From Arthrobacter sp. UM1 (lineage in GTDB: Bacteria; Actinomycetota; Actinomycetes; Actinomycetales; Micrococcaceae), in NCBI RefSeq assembly GCF_020483305.1, contig NZ_JACWAB010000003.1, forward strand, positions 240,737 through 304,736: 64,000 nucleotides of DNA. Reading direction: 5' to 3'. The translations under genes were made by a program, and so were the position numbers. The notes below the pieces were generated by a model, which ran no database searches, was not told the DNA's origin, and worked only from the letters and a program-made list of their open reading frames with translations. This document shows positions 57,024-64,000 of the stretch, in pieces. Numbering within the stretch: the first letter of the stretch is position 1; each line of letters opens with the position of its first letter.

Positions 57024-58550
57024 CTACTCCCCCGGGTGGAAGCAGGCCACGCGGTGCTCTGCAGCGCCGGGAGCAGTCGCGTGCATCGGGGCGATGCCGC
57101 CGCCCAGAGGAGCCTGGGCCCCGCCCCTGGCCGCGTCTGGTGTCGAGACGCCTGCCGCACCCGATTCCGAGACACCGGCCCCGCCACGCAAGCGCCCCGC
57201 GGCCGACTGCCCCGCAGCCGAGCGCCCCGCGGCCGACGGCGCCTCGAGCTGCGGCGTCGTCTTGCAGACCTCCGTGGCCTTCCAGCAGCGGGTCCTGAAG
57301 CGGCAGCCGCTCGGCGGGTTGACGGGCGAGGGGACGTCGCCGGCGAGCATGATGCGGCCGTTGGCGTCGCGCTCCGGCTGAGGCGAGGACTCGCGAGCGG
57401 ACGCCGCTCGCACAGGTGCCCCGGGCTTCTTGAGGTGCAGCCCGAGCCGCTCGCCCAGGCCGGCCAGTCCGCCGCCGCGCACGGCCCGGCGCGGCCCGTG
57501 AGCCGCCTCGTGCGAGCCAGCGCCCGAGGCCGCTCCTCCCACAGAGCCTCCCACCGCCCCGCCCACAGAGCCCTCCAGCTCTCCACCGGGACCGGCCGCC
57601 GGGCCGCCCTCGCCGAGGAGCCCCGACTCGAGCGCGTGCTGCCGCCCCGGCGCCGCCGAGAGCAGGGCCTGCGTGTAGGGGTGTTGCGGACGGGCGAGCA
57701 CCTCCTCCGCCGGCCCCTGCTCCACGATGCGGCCGAGGTACATGACGGCCACGTCGTCGGACACGTGGCGCACCACGGAGAGGTCGTGGGAGATGAAGAC
57801 CATCGCGATGCCGAGCCGCTCCTGGAGGTCCTTGAACAGGTTGACCACCTGGGCCTGGACGGAGACGTCCAGGGCGGAGACGGGCTCGTCCAGGATGAGC
57901 ACGTCGGGGTTGGTGGCGAGCGCCCGGGCCGTGCCGATGCGCTGGCGCTGTCCGCCGGAGAACTGGTGGGCGAATGCGCTGCGGTGCCGCGGGTGCAGGC
58001 CCACGAGCTCGAGCAGCTCGTCCACCCGCTCCCGGATCTCGGCGCGGCGGAAGCCCTGGGCCTGCATCGGCTCGGCGATGATCTGGCCCACCGTCAGCCG
58101 AGGGTTAAGCGCTGAATGCGGGTCCTGGAAGACCATCTGCACGTGCTTGCGCAGGGACCGCAGCTCGCGGCCCTTCGCAGAGGAGATCTCCGAGCCGAGC
58201 AGCGTCACGCGCCCGCCGGTGGGCTGGACGAGGCGCATGACGGCTTTCGCCGTCGTCGACTTTCCGCAGCCGGACTCCCCCACGATCCCGAGCGTCCGGC
58301 CCCGGCGCAGCTCGAAGCTCACGCCGTCCACGGCCTTGACCGTGCCCTTCTTCCCGCCGGACTTCACGGGGATGTGGACCTTGAGGTCCTCGACGGCGAG
58401 GACGGGCTCCTCGGGGCGAGAATCGCGGTGCGGACCGGACTCCGCGGCGGAGCGGCCTGCGCAGAGCTCCTCCGCCTCCGGGCGGGGCTCGGGACGGGCC
58501 TCCAGGCCGGCCTCCGGGCGGGGCTCGGGGTGCGAAACGGGATGGCTCAT
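57024..58550 (-). CDS. oligopeptide ABC transporter ATP-binding protein (DppF/OppF type)
   Basis: A 508-residue ATPase. Walker A is GESGCGKST (about 93), signature [10 protein letters not shown], Walker [15 protein letters not shown] and the switch HDLSVVRH. The C-terminal oligopeptide-transporter domain is interrupted by a Gly/Ser/Ala-rich insert (about 310-385) and followed by a repeat-rich tail ([15 protein letters not shown]), making it about 180 residues longer than usual. The cluster motif [16 protein letters not shown] remains. ATG 58550 overlaps the upstream stop by four bases. Last gene of a five-gene operon. Confidence 0.9.
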   Translation of the reverse strand: MSHPVSHPEPRPEAGLEARPEPRPEAEELCAGRSAAESGPHRDSRPEEPVLAVEDLKVHIPVKSGGKKGTVKAVDGVSFELRRGRTLGIVGESGCGKSTTAKAVMRLVQPTGGRVTLLGSEISSAKGRELRSLRKHVQMVFQDPHSALNPRLTVGQIIAEPMQAQGFRRAEIRERVDELLELVGLHPRHRSAFAHQFSGGQRQRIGTARALATNPDVLILDEPVSALDVSVQAQVVNLFKDLQERLGIAMVFISHDLSVVRHVSDDVAVMYLGRIVEQGPAEEVLARPQHPYTQALLSAAPGRQHALESGLLGEGGPAAGPGGELEGSVGGAVGGSVGGAASGAGSHEAAHGPRRAVRGGGLAGLGERLGLHLKKPGAPVRAASARESSPQPERDANGRIMLAGDVPSPVNPPSGCRFRTRCWKATEVCKTTPQLEAPSAAGRSAAGQSAAGRLRGGAGVSESGAAGVSTPDAARGGAQAPLGGGIAPMHATAPGAAEHRVACFHPGE

Positions 58551-59560
58551 CGTGCGCTCCTTGCGCTCTCCAGGCTGCCGAGCGGCGGCAGCTTCCCGGC
58601 CCGGTGGCAGGCGGACTCCTGGCGGTCGCGGATCTGCAGCAGCCGCGGCACAGTGTCCCGGCACGCGGGCAGGCCGTGGGACTCGGCGCAGCGCGGCTCG
58701 AACGGACAGCCCTCGGGCACCTGCAACAGCTCCGGAGGGCGGCCCGGGATGGAGACGAGCTGCTCCGCGCGCGGGCCCCAGCCCGGCCGCGCCTGGACGA
58801 GGGCCCGCGTGTAAGGGTGCTGGGACTGCGTGAACACGTCCCGCGCGGGCAGCTTCTCGGCGATCGTGCCGGCGTACATGACCGCGACGTCGTCGGCCAC
58901 GTCCTGCACCACCTCGAGGTCGTGGCTGATCATGATGAGGGAGCAGCCCTGCTCCTCGCGGACGGTGCGCAGAACGTCGAGGACCTGGGCCTGGACGGTG
59001 GCGTCGAGGGCCGTGGTGGGCTCGTCCGCGATGATGAGGTCCGGCCGGTTGACGAGCGCCATCGCGATGACGGCCCTCTGCCGCATGCCGCCGGACCACT
59101 GGTGCGGGAACTGGCGGCTGCGGGACGCGGCGTCCGGCACGCCGACCATCTCGAGCGCCTCGACGGCCCGCTTCTCTGCCTCGCGGCGTGTCACGGAGGT
59201 CTCGTGGTACCGGATGCCGCGGGCGATCTGGGCGCCGATGCGCTGGACGGGGTCGAGCGCGGTCATCGGGTCCTGGAAGACCATGCTGATGCGGCGGCCG
59301 CGCAGGGCCCGGCGCTCCCGCTCCGGAAGGGTCAGCACGTCCCGGCCGTCGAAGAGGATCTCGCCGCCGGCCACGCGCGCGTTCGAGGCGAGCAGCCCCA
59401 TGAGCGCGAGGACGGAGACGGTCTTGCCCGAGCCGGACTCGCCCACGATGCCGAGCGACTGCCCGGCCTCGAGGGAGAAGGAGACGTCCCGGACGGCGTG
59501 GACCGTGCCGTCGAGCGTGGCGAAGTCGATCGAGAGGTTGCGGACGTCGAGCAGGCTCAT
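58547..59560 (-). CDS. oligopeptide ABC transporter ATP-binding protein (DppD/OppD type)
   Basis: A 337-residue ATPase of the OppD type. Walker A GESGSGKT, signature WSGGMRQR, Walker [15 protein letters not shown], switch HDLEVVQD. The C-terminal Cys-rich segment [16 protein letters not shown] binds the iron-sulfur cluster typical of these subunits. ATG 59560 overlaps the permease stop (ATGA). Confidence 0.92.
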   Translation of the reverse strand: MSLLDVRNLSIDFATLDGTVHAVRDVSFSLEAGQSLGIVGESGSGKTVSVLALMGLLASNARVAGGEILFDGRDVLTLPERERRALRGRRISMVFQDPMTALDPVQRIGAQIARGIRYHETSVTRREAEKRAVEALEMVGVPDAASRSRQFPHQWSGGMRQRAVIAMALVNRPDLIIADEPTTALDATVQAQVLDVLRTVREEQGCSLIMISHDLEVVQDVADDVAVMYAGTIAEKLPARDVFTQSQHPYTRALVQARPGWGPRAEQLVSIPGRPPELLQVPEGCPFEPRCAESHGLPACRDTVPRLLQIRDRQESACHRAGKLPPLGSLESARSAR

Positions 59561-60540
59561 CGGCTCTCCTTCGGGTCGAGGGCGTCCCGCAGGCCGTCGC
59601 CGATGAAGATGACGGAGAGGGACGTCAGGACGATCGCGATGCCCGGCGAGAGCCACAGCCACGGCTTCTCGGTGAGGATCGTGTAGGACTGCGCGGACTG
59701 GAGCATGTTGCCCCAGGACGCCTGCGGCGGCACCACGCCGAGGCCGAGGAAGGACAGCGCCGCCTCGGTCAGGATGGCCACGGAGACGAGCATCGCGCCG
59801 GAGACCGTGACCTGCGGGATGACGGCGGGCAGGAGGTGCCGCATCATGACGGTCGGCGTGCGCGTGCCGGCGGCCACGGAGGCCTGCACGTAGTCCAGCT
59901 CGCGGACGCTGAGGACCACGGAGCGGGCGATGCGCGCCGACGTGGGCCACGCGAACGCCGCGATGAGCCCCACGAGCAGCGGGATGGACGGGCCGAGGAT
60001 GCCGCCGGCCACGATGACCACGAGGATGGACGGGATGGCCATGAAGACGTCCGTGATCCGCATGAGCACGGAGTCGACGACGCCGCCCGCCATGCCCGCC
60101 ACCACGCCGATGAGCGTGCCGAGCGCCAGCGCGGACGCCGCCGTGGCGAGGCCCACGAGCAGGGACACCTGGCCGCCCGCGAAGAGCCGCGCGAGCTCGT
60201 CCCGTCCGAGCAGGTCCGTGCCGAGCGGGTGCGCCGCGGACGGGCCGGTCAGGCTCGCCTTGAGGTCCTGCGCGTCCGGGTCCAGCCCGAACACGAGCGG
60301 CCCCAGGAACACGGCCAGGAAGATGAGCGCGAGCAGGATGAGCGCGAACCGCGCGCCCAGGTTGGACCAGAACCGCCGCCAGGCGAGGGCCGCGGGGCTG
60401 CGGTCCTTCGAGCGGGCGGGCTCGGCGGCGCGAGGGCCGTCTCCGCGCAGGGCCTCCCCGCGCGGGGCGTCCTCCCCGCGCGGCGCGGGCTCGGAACCGC
60501 GGGCGGGCGCCGTCGTCGTCGGGATCTCGAGCTCGCTCAT
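59557..60540 (-). CDS. oligopeptide ABC transporter permease (DppC type)
   Basis: A 327-residue permease with an unusually long, charged N-terminal tail (about 1-50, rich in RGEDAPRGE) before the first helix. Five to six helices follow, with [24 protein letters not shown] and the EAA-like loop [27 protein letters not shown]. The stop overlaps dppD-like start. Works with the DppB-type permease as a heterodimer. Confidence 0.92.
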   Translation of the reverse strand: MSELEIPTTTAPARGSEPAPRGEDAPRGEALRGDGPRAAEPARSKDRSPAALAWRRFWSNLGARFALILLALIFLAVFLGPLVFGLDPDAQDLKASLTGPSAAHPLGTDLLGRDELARLFAGGQVSLLVGLATAASALALGTLIGVVAGMAGGVVDSVLMRITDVFMAIPSILVVIVAGGILGPSIPLLVGLIAAFAWPTSARIARSVVLSVRELDYVQASVAAGTRTPTVMMRHLLPAVIPQVTVSGAMLVSVAILTEAALSFLGLGVVPPQASWGNMLQSAQSYTILTEKPWLWLSPGIAIVLTSLSVIFIGDGLRDALDPKESR

Positions 60541-61490
60541 CACAGCCTCACTCTCGGGTCGAGGACCGACACGAGGATGTCGGCCAGAAGGTTGCTCACG
60601 ACGACGACGATCGCCACGATCATGCCGAAGCCGAGGATGACCGGGTAGTCGCGGTAGTCGATCGCGGAGAGGACCAGCGTGCCCATGCCGGGCCACGCGA
60701 AGACGGACTCGAGCACCACGGCGCCGCCGAGCAGCGTGGGCGCGGAGACCATGATGACCGTGACGAGCGGGCCGAGCGCGTTGCGCAGGGCCTTCATCCG
60801 GGCCTGGAGGCCCGTGGCGCCCTGGGCCGTGGCCGTGCGGACGTAGTCCTTGGAGAGCTCCTCGAGCAGGCCCACGCGGACGTAGCGCGTCATCATGGCG
60901 CACTGGACCACGCTGAGCACGGCCACGGGCAGCACGAGGTGCCGGACGAGGTCGCCGAAGCTCCCGTCACCCGGCGTGGACATCTGCGCGGACGGCAGCC
61001 AGCCGAGCTTCGCGGAGAAGAAGAACACGCCCAGCATGGCGAGGAAGAACGCCGGCGTGGACATGAGCACCAGCGAGACCGTTCCGATGCCGTAGTCCAG
61101 CGCCGATCCCTTGCGGGCCGCCTGGACCATGCCGAGCACGAGCGCCAGGAGGTTGCCAAAGAGCAGGCCGAGGCCCATGAGCTCGAGCGTGGGGACGATC
61201 CGCTCCCCGATGAGCTCGCTCACCGGGCGCTCGAACTGGAAGGACGTGCCGAGGTCGCCGCGGACGAAGTGGCCGAGCCACTGCCCGTACTGGACGATCA
61301 GAGGCTGGTCCAGGCCGAACTCCTTCTTCTTGGCCTCGATGAGCGGGCCCGCCGTCGCGATCTGGTCCGGGGGCACGAGCGAGGCGAGCGGGCCTCCGGG
61401 AGCCGAGCGGCTCAGGGCGAAGAGCGCCACGGACACCACGAAGAGCACGAGCAGCATCGTGAGCGTCCGGCGCAGGATGAATCTCAGCAT
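60540..61490 (-). CDS. oligopeptide ABC transporter permease (DppB type)
   Basis: A 316-residue permease with six helices. N-terminal MLRFILRRTLTMLLVLFVVSVALFALSRSAPG is typical of DppB/OppB. The loop YVRTATAQGATGLQARMKALRNALGPLVTVI is the ATPase contact site. The ATG at 61490 follows the binding-protein stop by 12 bp, and its stop overlaps the next ATG by one base. Confidence 0.93.
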   Translation of the reverse strand: MLRFILRRTLTMLLVLFVVSVALFALSRSAPGGPLASLVPPDQIATAGPLIEAKKKEFGLDQPLIVQYGQWLGHFVRGDLGTSFQFERPVSELIGERIVPTLELMGLGLLFGNLLALVLGMVQAARKGSALDYGIGTVSLVLMSTPAFFLAMLGVFFFSAKLGWLPSAQMSTPGDGSFGDLVRHLVLPVAVLSVVQCAMMTRYVRVGLLEELSKDYVRTATAQGATGLQARMKALRNALGPLVTVIMVSAPTLLGGAVVLESVFAWPGMGTLVLSAIDYRDYPVILGFGMIVAIVVVVSNLLADILVSVLDPRVRL

Positions 61491-61502
61491 GTCCGATCCT
61501 CC

Positions 61503-63236
61503 TTACTTCGTCTGCCAGTCCTGCGCGGACAGGAGCAGGTCGGGCATGCCGTCTCCGCCGCGGACGCCGCCGGTCAGCGCGGAGCTGTAGGCGTAGTCGC
61601 GGGTCGGGCGGGCGATCCACAGGTGGGAGACGTCGTCGTTCTCGAGGCGCCCCGCCTCGGTGAGCATCTGCGCGCGCTTGGCGCGGTCCGTCTCCCCCGC
61701 GGCCGCGGCGAGGAGCTCGTCCACCTTCGGGTTGCAGTACGCGGGGAGGTTGGAGCCCTTGGGCATGGCGGCGTCGCAGGTGATCATCGGGATGTTGGTG
61801 GACGGGTCGGCGCTGTAGTTGCCGCCGCCGTAGAGGAAGAGGTCGTAGTCCCCCTCCGAGAGGATGGAGCCCACCTGCGCCTGGTCCACGGGCTTGATGA
61901 CCGCGTTGACGCCGATGTCCCGGAGGTTCCTCAGCACCACCTGGTCCACGGAGCGCCGCTGGGCGTTGTTGTTCACCTCGCGGATGACGAACTCGCGGCT
62001 GAAGTCGAAGCCCGCGTCCTTGAGGAGCTGCTTGGCCTTCTGCGGGTTGTACGCGTAGTCCTTGAAGCCGTCCTTCTTGACGGTGGCAGACGTGAAGGAG
62101 GAGTTGATGGGCGTGGCGCGGCCCGCGTACACCGAGTCGATGATGCCCTGGCGGTCCACGGCGGTGATGAGCCCCTGGCGCACGCGCTTGTCCTTGAGGT
62201 AGGGCTTGCGCTGGTTGATGCTGTAGCGGTCGAAGCCCGGCGAGTTCGCCTGGACCGTCTCGACGCCCTTGTCCTTCCACTGGGCGGCCGTGTCCACGTC
62301 GATGGGCTGCAGCAGCGTCACGTCCAGCTCGCCCGAGGCCAGCTCCTGGGTGGCCGCGTCCTGCGTCACGAGCGTCTGGACGAGCTTGGGGAACTTCACG
62401 GGCGTGCGGAAGTGCGGGTTCCGGTTGAACTCGGCGCGCTGTCCCGGCGAGAAGCTGCTCAGCGTGAACGCCCCGAGGCCGGGCACCTTGCCCGGCGTCA
62501 CCCAGATCTTGGAGGTGGCCACCGTGGCGGGGTCCTCCTTCTCCAGGGCGTGCTTGGGGAGGACGTAGAACGTCTGGCTGAAGAGCGTGTACATGAAGCC
62601 CACGTCCGGCTTCTCGAGCTCGATCTTCACCGTGCGGTCGTCCGTCTTGCTCACGCCGGAGAGGGTCTTGGCCTTGCCGTCCTTGACCGCCGCGGAGCCC
62701 TTGATCGGCTTGAGGACCGAGGCGAGCGGGGACTTCACATCCTTGTTCGCGTAGAGGTTCAGGGTGAAGACGACGTCGTCCGCCGTCATCCGCGTGCCGT
62801 CCGACCACTTCTGGTCGTTGAGCCTGATCGTCAGCGTCCGGGCGTCCTGCGAGAGCTGCCAGCTCTTGGCCACCCGCGGCTCCAGCCTGCCCTCGGGGGT
62901 CACGTTGACGAGCTTGTCGTGGACCGCGTTGATGACCTCGGAGTTGCCGTACGTTCCGGCGAGGAGCGGGCTCGCCTTGTCCGGCTTCTGCTGGAGCCAG
63001 ACTGTGACGGCCTTTCCGTCCTCGGCCGGGTTGCCGTTGGAGGACTGCGGCGGCGCGCAGGCCGTCAGCGCCAGGGCCGCAACGCCGACGACGGCGGCCG
63101 CCCGGGCAAGTCCCGGCCGGCGGCGGGAAGCGCGGCGTGAGGCGGGAGCGGTGCGGGCGTCGTCGTCGTCGAAAGATGCAGCCTGGGTGGGGGCATGCCC
63201 CCGCGGGATGCTCTCCCTCTGTGTGCGATCTGCCAT
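61503..63236 (-). CDS. oligopeptide ABC transporter substrate-binding lipoprotein
   Basis: A 577-residue family 5 binding protein. The lipobox ALALTAC (Cys about 60) follows a longer than usual basic N-terminus (residues 1-42, [12 protein letters not shown]), so the N-terminus may extend inside the cell or the true start may be further in. Family signatures include VTVWLQQKPD, SDGTRMTADDVVFTL and KPYLKDKRVRQGLITAVDR. GAGGAGG is 5 nt before ATG 63236, which supports the start chosen. First gene of the ABC operon and hence of the binding specificity, which is not predictable from sequence. Confidence 0.9.
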   Translation of the reverse strand: MADRTQRESIPRGHAPTQAASFDDDDARTAPASRRASRRRPGLARAAAVVGVAALALTACAPPQSSNGNPAEDGKAVTVWLQQKPDKASPLLAGTYGNSEVINAVHDKLVNVTPEGRLEPRVAKSWQLSQDARTLTIRLNDQKWSDGTRMTADDVVFTLNLYANKDVKSPLASVLKPIKGSAAVKDGKAKTLSGVSKTDDRTVKIELEKPDVGFMYTLFSQTFYVLPKHALEKEDPATVATSKIWVTPGKVPGLGAFTLSSFSPGQRAEFNRNPHFRTPVKFPKLVQTLVTQDAATQELASGELDVTLLQPIDVDTAAQWKDKGVETVQANSPGFDRYSINQRKPYLKDKRVRQGLITAVDRQGIIDSVYAGRATPINSSFTSATVKKDGFKDYAYNPQKAKQLLKDAGFDFSREFVIREVNNNAQRRSVDQVVLRNLRDIGVNAVIKPVDQAQVGSILSEGDYDLFLYGGGNYSADPSTNIPMITCDAAMPKGSNLPAYCNPKVDELLAAAAGETDRAKRAQMLTEAGRLENDDVSHLWIARPTRDYAYSSALTGGVRGGDGMPDLLLSAQDWQTK

Positions 63237-63480
63237 CCGGACCTCCTCGACGCCATACCGTGCAGCACACCAGGGCGGCATCCGTGCTTCACTCCTGTGG
63301 CCGAGGCGCGCTGGTGCGGCCGAGGCAGCCGAGTTCCGTCCGATGGGCCCTTCCTGAACGTTTCATGTGTGACTGGCACAACTTATCAGACAAAGGGGGT
63401 GGGAAGGGGTTGGGAAGGGGTTGGGCGAGGCTGAGGCAAGCCTGCCTTCTGGCCTGCTTCTGCGACCCTCCGTGCCCAAT

Positions 63481-64000
63481 CACACCCGTTTCCGCTCGCT
63501 CTCGCTTTCCCGCCCCAGTCCTGACCGAGCCACACCCGTTTCCGCTCGCTCCCGCTTTCCCACACCAGTCCTGACCGAGCCACACCCGTTTCCGCTCGCT
63601 CCAGCGCCCGCCAAGCAACCGCCGCGCCCAACGACACCCGTTTCTGCTCACTCCGCCTAACCACACCCGTTTCTGCTCAAAATCCTGCTCGGAAACGGGT
63701 GTATTCGCCCGAAACCGGGTGCGATGGCGGAAACGGGTGTATTTGCGTCTCCGCGATGTGGGGTCGAAGCAGGACAGGCGCCAGCCGCGCGGTGCTTGGA
63801 GGGCCCGCCCTTGCCAAGACCGGCCCCGCCCGACCCCATGCCGAACCCGCCCACACCCATGTCCGCTCACTTCTGCCCAGCCACACCCGTTTCCGCTCGC
63901 TCCAGCGCCCGCCAAGCAACCGCCGTGCCCAACCACACCCGTTTATGCTCACTCCGCCTAACCACACCCGTTTCTGCTCAAAATCCTGCTCGGAAACGGG
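63481..64000. repeat. ACACCCGTTT repeat array (50-bp tandem units plus 301-bp direct repeat)
   Basis: CACACCCGTTTCCGCTCGCT occurs at 63481, 63531 and 63581 with an exact 50-bp period. Then variants follow at 63634 and 63663, and an inverted ACACCCGTTT element (63663-63740) related to 14911-14994. A segment from 63581 recurs from 63882, 301 bp away, and continues to the window end. It lies upstream of the ABC operon, in a 764-bp non-coding stretch (63237-64000). No gene seen. Confidence 0.8.

Noticed and set aside
63481..64000. CRISPR array
   Set aside because: The spacing is regular only for the first two 50-bp units, the segments between repeats are themselves repeated, and no cas gene is in the window.
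1..64000. tRNA, rRNA, insertion sequence or prophage genes
   Set aside because: No conserved rRNA segment, tRNA-like cloverleaf, transposase or integrase motif was noticed on reading; a covariance-model search would be needed to exclude tRNAs firmly.

Overview
The window is very GC-rich, with strong G/C preference at third codon positions and frequent GTG starts. It looks like chromosome of a high-GC actinobacterium. The combined content (menaquinone genes with a MenJ-type reductase, phenylacetyl-CoA catabolism, a mannitol PTS, a twin-arginine PhoX phosphatase with an actinobacterial-type PHO box) fits Micrococcales, perhaps Micrococcaceae; that family-level placement is inference. No rRNA, tRNA, transposase, integrase or CRISPR array was seen. 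Many long antisense reading frames exist but are GC artefacts.

Layout. 0.2-2.2 kb: class II glutamine amidotransferase, SMI1/KNR4-like protein, HIT protein. 2.2-14.8 kb: quinone-tail and menaquinone genes (polyprenyl diphosphate synthase, MenJ, MenG, MenF, MenD, MenC), interrupted by an amino-acid ABC importer and by PhoX with a three-repeat PHO box. 15.3-18.4 kb: hypothetical protein, MFS exporter and metallo-beta-lactamase-fold protein, preceded by a terminator-like hairpin. 18.9-26.2 kb: PTS enzyme I, HPr, and a tetR-mtlA-mtlD operon with a palindromic operator. 26.4-30.8 kb: branched-chain-type 2-oxoacid dehydrogenase operon with a divergent Lrp regulator. 30.8-35.8 kb: iron-regulated siderophore locus (RhtX-like importer, siderophore-interacting reductase, DtxR/IdeR-like box, penicillin-amidase homologue, hydroxamate-type N-acyltransferase). 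36.7-41.5 kb: paaABCDE and paaG. 41.6-49.6 kb: FAD/Fe-S D-lactate dehydrogenase-like protein, a toxin-antitoxin pair, a serine hydrolase and oligopeptidase B. 49.8-56.5 kb: paaI, paaK, paaR, a small XRE/membrane-protein island, paaZ and a hotdog thioesterase. 57.0-63.2 kb: oligopeptide ABC importer operon.

How it works together. The paa genes lie in two blocks, and a shared 20-bp palindrome sits in front of paaA, paaI and paaZ, so a single regulator (probably the TetR/PaaR encoded here) can co-control them. MenF, MenD, MenC and MenG, plus possibly the hotdog thioesterase, supply much of menaquinone synthesis; the polyprenyl synthase and MenJ make and reduce its tail. Enzyme I and HPr energise the mannitol permease.

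The most unusual feature is the intergenic DNA. At least four unrelated families of long inverted or direct repeats occupy gene borders: an ACACCCGTTT/AAACGGGTGT element in about seven copies (including three units of a 248-bp tandem repeat and a 50-bp tandem array), a GTTGCGAGTTGGAGGAA palindrome in three copies (one a perfect 58-bp palindrome), a TTTGTGGCGCGTTTCGTGC palindrome in two copies, and GTGCACCC palindromes flanking a small ORF. I do not recognise these as a described system. Several genes also show a TANNNT -10 box 6-8 nt before the start codon, which suggests leaderless mRNAs.
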